From Methylobacterium sp. 17Sr1-1 (GTDB taxonomy: Bacteria > Pseudomonadota > Alphaproteobacteria > Rhizobiales > Beijerinckiaceae), in the NCBI RefSeq assembly GCF_003173775.1, contig NZ_CP029552.1:1406001-1470000 (forward strand): DNA of 64,000 nt. Reading direction: 5' to 3'. Below are positions 58,133-64,000 of the stretch, piece by piece. The notes beneath the pieces are model-generated. The model made no database searches. It had not been told where the DNA came from and saw only the letters and a program-made list of their open reading frames with translations. Position 1 is the first letter of the stretch. The number at the start of each line of letters is the position of its first letter. The position numbers and the translations under genes are program-made.

Positions 58133-59896
58133 ATGGCGCACATCAACGATGACCAGGGACCGCCGGAACACGCCGGCGATGGACATGAGAGCTCGGGCGA
58201 GCCGGCATGCGGCAGCATGGACCAGGGGGCTCTTGAGCCCCTTGGCCGTCCCGGTCTGCGCCATTGGCAGCAGAGCACCATCACCGACCCGGACCTGAAC
58301 GACCGCGGCGGCGTCTTCTTTGCCGCCGTGGAGATGACCCGGATGCCGATGATCCTGGCCGACCCGCGCCAGGACGACACCCCCATCGTCTTCGCTAACA
58401 ACGCCTTCCTCGACCTGACCGGCTACGAGGAAGGCGAGGTCCTTGGCCGCAACTGCCGCTTCCTGCAGGGCGCGGGCACCGACCCGGATCACGTTCGACA
58501 GCTCCGGGAGGCCCTCACCGAAGGCAGGGCCACCGCGTTGGAGATCCTGAACTATCGCCGCGACGGCACGCCGTTCTGGAATGCGGTGTTCATGGGTCCG
58601 GTGCACAACCCCGAAGGCGAGATCATCTACTACTTCGCCAGCCAACTCGACGTAACGAACCGGCGCGAGAGCGAGCAGCAGTTTCGACAGGCGCAGAAGA
58701 TGGAAGCCATCGGCCAGCTCACGGCGGGGCTAGCCCACGACTTCAACAACCTGCTGCACGTGATCAACGGAAGCCTGGAACGGCTGGCGGCCAAGCGGCA
58801 TGATGAGCAAGCCTTCGAGCGCTATCTCACGGCCGCCACGGCGGCGGCTGACCGGGGCGCCAAGCTCACCCACCAGCTTCTCGCCTTCGCGCGGCGCGGC
58901 CGCCTGGAGCCGAAAGGTGTCGACCTTAGCGAGCTCGTCAACTCGATTGCCGAGTTGCTGGAGAGCTCGGTCGGCAGCAAGGCCACGCTGCATCTCAACT
59001 TGCAGCGGCGACTGCCGCAGGTGCGGGTGGACGCCACGCACCTGGAGATGGCGCTTCTGAACGTCGTGGTGAATGCGCGCGACGCATCGCCGAATGGCGG
59101 CGCGATCACGGTCACCACGAAGCGGGTCCAGCTCAACGGCGACGCCGCCTCGCGGCAGCTGGAGCCGGGTGATTACGCGCTGCTCTGCGTCTCAGACGAG
59201 GGCACCGGGATGGCGCCGCACATCGTGGCGCGGGCGACAGAGCCCTTCTTCACCACCAAGCCACGCGGCGAGGGAACGGGCTTGGGACTCGCCATGGCGT
59301 CAGGCTTCGTGCAGCAATCGGGCGGTCGGCTGGAGATCGACAGCGGGGTCGGGCGCGGCACGACGGTCCGTATGCTGTTTCCAGTCCTCGGGCGACAGGC
59401 GGAGGAACCTGGGCCGGGGGCGGCTCCAACAGGCTACCAAGCACGCCCGCTCGACAACCTGACGGCGCCTCCCTTGGTCCTCGTCGTCGACGACAGTCGC
59501 GAGGCTGCCGCGATGGCTGGCGAGGCCTTGCAGGACATTGGTTACCGCGTCGTCGTCGCACACAGCGCCGAGGAGGCTCTGCAACGCTTCGACGAGGCGC
59601 GTGACAGCGGTGACGCGTTCAAGCTGGTCTTCTCGGACGTCATCATGCCCGGCGGCGCGAACGGCCTGGTCCTGGCCAAGCATGTCGCCGACCGCGACCC
59701 GACCGTGCCGGTCCTGCTCACGACAGGTTACAACGACGAGATGGCCATCAATGGTCCCCAGCCGGACGCGATGGACGTACTCGGCAAGCCGTATCGGCGC
59801 AGCGAGCTGATCGACCGTGTCCAGGCGGCCTTGCGAAGGGGAGCGCGCACAGGGCCGGGGCGAACGACCTCCGATTTCGGGCACGCCAAGGCCTGA
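58133..59896 (+). CDS. LOV-domain hybrid histidine kinase (blue-light sensor)
   Basis: The 587-residue protein has a LOV/PAS domain (about 60-175) with the flavin-binding signature GRNCRFLQG; Cys108 is the expected photo-adduct cysteine, and [12 protein letters not shown] and [10 protein letters not shown] fit LOV. A HisKA box (His202 in [11 protein letters not shown]), HATPase ([32 protein letters not shown]) and a C-terminal receiver ([13 protein letters not shown], Asp in VFSDVIMPG) follow. Light would change autophosphorylation and phosphotransfer to its own receiver. No photolyase or PhyR gene is adjacent. Confidence 0.9.
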   Translation: MAHINDDQGPPEHAGDGHESSGEPACGSMDQGALEPLGRPGLRHWQQSTITDPDLNDRGGVFFAAVEMTRMPMILADPRQDDTPIVFANNAFLDLTGYEEGEVLGRNCRFLQGAGTDPDHVRQLREALTEGRATALEILNYRRDGTPFWNAVFMGPVHNPEGEIIYYFASQLDVTNRRESEQQFRQAQKMEAIGQLTAGLAHDFNNLLHVINGSLERLAAKRHDEQAFERYLTAATAAADRGAKLTHQLLAFARRGRLEPKGVDLSELVNSIAELLESSVGSKATLHLNLQRRLPQVRVDATHLEMALLNVVVNARDASPNGGAITVTTKRVQLNGDAASRQLEPGDYALLCVSDEGTGMAPHIVARATEPFFTTKPRGEGTGLGLAMASGFVQQSGGRLEIDSGVGRGTTVRMLFPVLGRQAEEPGPGAAPTGYQARPLDNLTAPPLVLVVDDSREAAAMAGEALQDIGYRVVVAHSAEEALQRFDEARDSGDAFKLVFSDVIMPGGANGLVLAKHVADRDPTVPVLLTTGYNDEMAINGPQPDAMDVLGKPYRRSELIDRVQAALRRGARTGPGRTTSDFGHAKA

Positions 59897-60345
59897 GCGG
59901 TAAGATTCGCCACCTGCCCCGCAGGCCTACGCCCGCTCGGCTGTCCCGGGGCACCCCGGGCGGACCCGGCGTCTACTCGGGTCTGAAGGGGGCCTTCGCC
60001 AGACCGAAGTTCGTTCGATCACCCAGCATGGGCCTACGAAAGCGAGTTCAACGCCGACTTAGCCGTGGCCGGCTCCCCCACGGGGGAGGTCGCCGGCCAT
60101 GCCTTCCTCCTCGGATCCGGCGGCTCGAAACGGCAGCGGCCTCCGCGGCAGGCCCGTCCGGCATCCCCGGAAGGTTGCGAAATCACCGGAGCGTCGACGC
60201 ATTCCTGGACCGGTTGGGACATCCGTCCCGGGCGGAGGTGTTCCGCGTGATCCGAAGACCGGTACGGGCTCCAAGGTGTCGCGTGAGGGAACGGTCGAAC
60301 GGACGGTTCGACGTCCTGGCGACGATGCCGTCCGGCACGGTCCAT
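59897..60345. other. Intergenic region after the LOV kinase
   Basis: About 450 bases without a recognisable gene. A GGCTCCCCCACGGGGGAGGTC hairpin-like stretch lies near 60070. The right side passes into the Crp/Fnr remnant, and part of the degenerate sequence here may be its lost N-terminal half. Confidence 0.4.
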
Positions 60346-60595
60346 CGCAGGGCCGGCTACATGTCCCATGCGTCAGCAGGATCCGGTCGGTGGGACTGGC
60401 CTCCGACGCCGAAGACCGTCTCCCCCTGGCCCAGGTCGCCCGCGCCGATGCGACCGGCATGACCTCCGTCCACGTGAACCGGTCCCTGCGGGCGCTGCGC
60501 CAACGCGCGCTGATCGGGGGATGAGCAGAAGCATCGACCTCCGGGACGTGGCCGCGCTGGATGCGGTCGCGGACTTCGACCCGGCATACCCGCAC
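60346..60595 (+). pseudogene. Crp/Fnr-family regulator remnant (frameshifted)
   Basis: The frame reads SRIRSVGLASDAEDRLPLAQ followed by ATGMTSVHVNRSLRALRQRAL, the HTH of Crp/Fnr regulators (PLTQxxLADALGLTSVHVNRTLQ pattern). It stops at TGA near 60522. In the overlapping frame the normal Crp/Fnr C-terminus continues: RSIDLRDVAALDAVADFDPAYPH. A frameshift therefore breaks the gene inside the HTH wing, and the cyclic-nucleotide-binding half upstream could not be found. Confidence 0.7.
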
Positions 60596-60949
60596 CGGGC
60601 GGCTCCGGCAGGCACCCCGGTCGCGATGGCCCGAACCCGCGGGAGGCGCGGCACCCCGCGTCGCAGGCGTGCCGGCGCCGCCGTAGCCGTCGATCGTCGG
60701 CGTTCCCCCGGCACGGTGCGGAGCAGTCGGGCGAGCCCTTCGCTGCTCTGCGGTCAGCCCTGACCGGCACGGGTCGCCCGGCCCGGTCGATGTCCCGCGC
60801 CATCGTCGAGCCCCCTGGGGTGCAACGCGTAACGGAGGGCGCCTCCCGTCACGCGGCGTCCGCGGAGTCGACACGCCGCCACCGGACGAGGCCTACCCGA
60901 GGGCTTTCCCGGCCAATCCGGAGCGGGACGAGGATTGCGGCCCGACGTT
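60596..60949. other. Intergenic region between the Crp/Fnr remnant and the final kinase
   Basis: About 350 bases in which I see no gene, RNA or notable palindrome. Open frames are Arg/Pro-rich shadows. Confidence 0.4.
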
Positions 60950-63900
60950 TCAGGCAAGCTGTCCGCCCTCGCCGTCCGCCTCGTCCGGTCGACGGAACGG
61001 CAGGACGCGGCCCGGCCTCTCGGCGACGAGACCCTCGACGGCCGCCCGCAGGCCGTCGAGGGCGAAGGGCTTGCGCAGCACGGGCACGCCCTCCGAGGGT
61101 AGCGCGGCCGCATCCGCATAGCCCGTCATCATGAGCACGCCGAGCGCGGGGTTGACCGCCAGCGCCCGGCCCGCAAGCTCGGTTCCCGTCATCCCGGGCA
61201 TGGCGTAGTCGGTCAGCAGCAGGTCGATGCGGTCCTCCTCGCGCAGCACGCGCAGCGCCTCGGCACCACCGCCCGCCTCGACGACGCCGTACCCGAGCTC
61301 CTCCAACAGGGTGACGGCGACGGCGCGGACTTGGGGGTCGTCGTCGACGACGAGGATGCGCGTCGCGTCCGTCCCGTGCCCCCGCCCATGCGTCCGGGCG
61401 ACATCCGCGACGGCGACACCTTCGGCCCGGGGGAGATAGACCGACGCCGTGGTGCCCTCGCCGGGTCGGCTTCGCAACGTGATGGCGCCGCCGAGCTGCC
61501 GCGCCGTGCCGTAGACCTGCGCGAGCCCGAGGCCCGTCCCCTTGCCCTGGGGCTTGGTCGTGAAGAAGGGCTCGAACGCGCGGGCGAGGACCTCGGGCGG
61601 CATTCCCTCGCCGGTATCGGCGACCGTGAGCACCACGAGATCCCCCGCCGGTACCGTCCCGGGCCGTGCCGCGCCGGCGGGCAGGTTCTCGGTCTCGATC
61701 CGAACCTCGCCGCCGCCCTGCAAGGCGTCGCGGGCGTTCATCGCCAGGTTGAGCACGGCCAACTCGACGCGATGCCCGTCCGCCACCGCCGGCCACAGGT
61801 CGGCTGCCAGGCGCGTCACGACGGCGGTGCCGCCGCCGAGGGTTCGGTGCAACTGCTCGGCCATGGCGGAGAGCACGCCGTTGAGATCGATGGGGCGCGC
61901 CTCAAGGGGCTGCCGGAGCGAGAAGGCGAGCAGTTGCTCGGTGAGCCTGGCCCCGCGCTGCGCAGCCTGCGTGGCGTTGCGCAGGAGACGCAGGGCGCGC
62001 TCGTCCGTGACCTTGCGCTCGGCGAGCTCGACCGATCCCATCACGGCGGCAAGCAGGTTGTTGAAGTCGTGGGCCACGCCACCGGTCAGCTGCTCGATGG
62101 CCTCCATCTTCCGCGCTTGCACGGCCTGTTCCTGTGCCTCGGCGCGGAGCCGCGAAAGCTCCAGGTTGGCCCGGATGCGCGCTTGGAGTTCGCGCGCCGA
62201 GAACGGCTTCACGAGGTAGTCGTCCGCCCCGGCCTCAAGTCCCTCGACGCCGGCCTCGGCGCCGGCGCGGGCGGAGAGCATGATCACCGGCACCGTGCGC
62301 AGCGCAGGATCGGCCCGGACGGCCCGGGTCAGCGCGATGCCGTCGAGCACCGGCATCATGACGTCGGTGAGCAGTAGGTCCGACGGCGCCGCGCGCAACG
62401 CGTCCAGGGCGGCCGCGCCGTCGGCGACGGCCACGACCCGGTGGTCCTGCCCGAGCAAGCGCTCGACATAGGCACGCATGTCGGCGTTGTCGTCGGCCAG
62501 GACGATGCGACGCCGCCCATCCCCGGAGGGCGCCGCTTCGAACGGGCCGCGAAGGGGAACGACGTTGGACGGCTCATCGGGCAGCCATCGCAGGGCTTCC
62601 TCGATGTATCCGCGGGCCTGGCTATCGACGGGTGCCGCCACAGCCTCGACGACCCTTTCAGCCGGCAGGTGAGAGCGCCCGAAGGGAATGGTCACCGTGA
62701 AGGTCGTTCCTTCACCGACCGTGCTTCGAACCTCGATGTCCCCGCCATGGAGGGAGACGAGGTCGTGCACGAGCGCGAGGCCGATCCCTGAGCCTTCGTG
62801 CGAGCGGCTGCGGGTGCCCTCGATGCGATGAAAGCGGTCGAAGACGTGCGGCAATGCCTCAGCGGGGATTCCGACCCCCGTGTCGGCCACCGTGAGGCGA
62901 ACGCCTTCCGGGACCGGCCCGAGTCGGACGTCGATGCCGCCGTGGAAGGTGAACTTGAAGGCGTTGGACAGCAGGTTCAGGACGACCTTCTCCCACATGT
63001 CGCGGTCGACGAAGACAGGCTCTGGAAGGGGCGTGCACTCGACCCGAAGGGCCAGTCCGCCCCGCTCGACCGCCGAGCGGAAGGTGCTTGCCAGGTCCGC
63101 CGTCAGGGCCGCGAGGTCGGCCGGCGCGAAGGTGGCCTCGGCACGTCCGGCCTCGACGCGCGAGAAGTCGAGCAAGGTGTTGACGAGCCGAAGTAGCCGG
63201 AGGGCGTTCCGGTGGGCCACCTCGAGCTCTGCGCGGCTCTCGGGCGCGACGCCGGGGTCCCGCAGGGCCTCCTCGAGGGGGCCGAGCATCAGGGTCAACG
63301 GCGTGCGGAACTCATGGCTGACATTGGAGAAGAACCGCGTCTTGGCGCGGTCGAGCTCGGCCAGGGCCTCGGCGCGGCGTCGCTCCTCCTCGTAGGCGCG
63401 CGCGTTGCGCAGGGCCGTCGAGACTTGGCCCGTGACGAGGTCGAGAAAGCTCCTGTAGCCTTCGTCCAGCGCCCGGCTCGGACTGATGCCGAGAACGAGC
63501 ACGCCGAGCGGCTCCGAGCCCGCCTCGCCCGCGAGCGGCATGACCAGCGCGTGCTCGACGAGGTCCCCCCACAGCCCGCCTGCCATGCCGATGACCGCGC
63601 CCAGGCCGCCCACCGACACGGTCGCGCCCGCGAGCGCGCGCTCGAATGGCCACGTCGCTTCCGCCTCTGGAGAGGCCAGCGGATGGGCGCCGTCGATGCC
63701 CACGGCCGCGCCCAGGCTCAGGCGGCCCCCGGCACCCCGCAGGAAGAGGAGTGCGAAAGGCACGTCGAGCTTCTCGCCGGACAGGGCACCGGCGACGTCG
63801 GCGCAGGTCGCCTCGACGCTGCGCGTCTCCCCCGCCCTGGCCGCAAGGTCGCGCAGCAGGCCGAGACGACGCTCGCCCACGACCTGGGCGGTCACTTCGC

Positions 63901-64000
63901 TGCACACCGCCAGCATGCCGACGATGCGGCCTTCGTCGTCCTCGGCCGGGGCGTGCGAGACGCTGAAATACGCCTCCTCCCGGTAGCTGGCCCGTTCCAT
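60950..64000 (-). CDS. Double hybrid histidine kinase (two kinase cores, two receivers), partial
   Basis: The visible 1016 residues begin in the end of a PAS domain ([20 protein letters not shown]), followed by GAF (about 50-205), a first kinase core (His in [17 protein letters not shown], HATPase [19 protein letters not shown]), a receiver ([17 protein letters not shown], Asp in LTDVMMP), a second kinase core ([27 protein letters not shown]) and a C-terminal receiver ([15 protein letters not shown], Asp in [11 protein letters not shown]). Two complete cores in one chain allow an internal multi-step phosphorelay. An ATG coincides with the window end, but the PAS domain is cut, so the true start is outside. 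Confidence 0.9.
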   Translation of the reverse strand: MERASYREEAYFSVSHAPAEDDEGRIVGMLAVCSEVTAQVVGERRLGLLRDLAARAGETRSVEATCADVAGALSGEKLDVPFALLFLRGAGGRLSLGAAVGIDGAHPLASPEAEATWPFERALAGATVSVGGLGAVIGMAGGLWGDLVEHALVMPLAGEAGSEPLGVLVLGISPSRALDEGYRSFLDLVTGQVSTALRNARAYEEERRRAEALAELDRAKTRFFSNVSHEFRTPLTLMLGPLEEALRDPGVAPESRAELEVAHRNALRLLRLVNTLLDFSRVEAGRAEATFAPADLAALTADLASTFRSAVERGGLALRVECTPLPEPVFVDRDMWEKVVLNLLSNAFKFTFHGGIDVRLGPVPEGVRLTVADTGVGIPAEALPHVFDRFHRIEGTRSRSHEGSGIGLALVHDLVSLHGGDIEVRSTVGEGTTFTVTIPFGRSHLPAERVVEAVAAPVDSQARGYIEEALRWLPDEPSNVVPLRGPFEAAPSGDGRRRIVLADDNADMRAYVERLLGQDHRVVAVADGAAALDALRAAPSDLLLTDVMMPVLDGIALTRAVRADPALRTVPVIMLSARAGAEAGVEGLEAGADDYLVKPFSARELQARIRANLELSRLRAEAQEQAVQARKMEAIEQLTGGVAHDFNNLLAAVMGSVELAERKVTDERALRLLRNATQAAQRGARLTEQLLAFSLRQPLEARPIDLNGVLSAMAEQLHRTLGGGTAVVTRLAADLWPAVADGHRVELAVLNLAMNARDALQGGGEVRIETENLPAGAARPGTVPAGDLVVLTVADTGEGMPPEVLARAFEPFFTTKPQGKGTGLGLAQVYGTARQLGGAITLRSRPGEGTTASVYLPRAEGVAVADVARTHGRGHGTDATRILVVDDDPQVRAVAVTLLEELGYGVVEAGGGAEALRVLREEDRIDLLLTDYAMPGMTGTELAGRALAVNPALGVLMMTGYADAAALPSEGVPVLRKPFALDGLRAAVEGLVAERPGRVLPFRRPDEADGEGGQLA

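Overview
The window is very GC-rich, densely coded alphaproteobacterial DNA. Its gene content and order suggest a Methylobacterium-like member of the Hyphomicrobiales: a luxR-luxI pair, a gap/pgk/fba cluster, DUF4164 next to zapA, many hybrid histidine kinases, a hydroxyquinol-type dioxygenase, and short palindromic repeats scattered between genes. The genus is inferred from context. No rRNA gene, tRNA gene, CRISPR array, prophage or transposase was seen.

1-6.8 kb: the tail of a small membrane protein, a thiamine-diphosphate enzyme, and a truncated ugp transporter (ugpB and ugpA only) that ends at a nested palindromic element. A quorum-sensing locus follows on the minus strand: luxR, luxI and two small translationally coupled genes. 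7-15.6 kb is housekeeping: purS-purQ, then on the minus strand apt, suhB, a Sel1 protein, a ThiE-like gene, class II fba, pgk, a coiled-coil membrane protein and gap. 16-18.3 kb holds a membrane diguanylate cyclase, a DUF4164 gene and zapA.

18.3-24.9 kb is a complete fructose phosphotransferase system: fruR (minus strand) diverges from fruB-fruK-fruA, and both sides of the divergent promoter region carry a near-identical FruR-type palindrome. Fructose enters as fructose-1-phosphate through FruA, with phosphate passed from PEP through the EI, HPr and EIIA domains of FruB. FruK then makes fructose-1,6-bisphosphate, the substrate of the aldolase encoded 7 kb upstream. 25-34.4 kb is accessory: an AHL-binding LuxR homologue with no HTH, a NarL-type response regulator, a methyltransferase, a carotenoid oxygenase, a DUF808 protein, and an aromatic catabolism locus in which a GntR regulator and a TIM-barrel protein diverge from a hydroxyquinol-type dioxygenase and HpaH. 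That locus ends in a broken hpaI.

34.4-64 kb is dominated by signal transduction. It contains a REC-PAS-kinase-REC protein, a 1936-residue kinase with 11 HAMP units (seven nearly identical 276-bp tandem repeats), a GAF/PAS HWE kinase, a LOV-domain (blue-light) hybrid kinase, and a double kinase cut by the window end. Between them lie thiolase, FabF and a TetR regulator, and an RND efflux pair. Five degraded gene fragments occur here: an SMP-30-like protein, a TetR C-terminus abutting a possible DUF2721 start, a rhodanese with a locally frameshifted active-site loop, and a frameshifted Crp/Fnr regulator. Together with hpaI this makes 34-61 kb a zone of gene decay and turnover.
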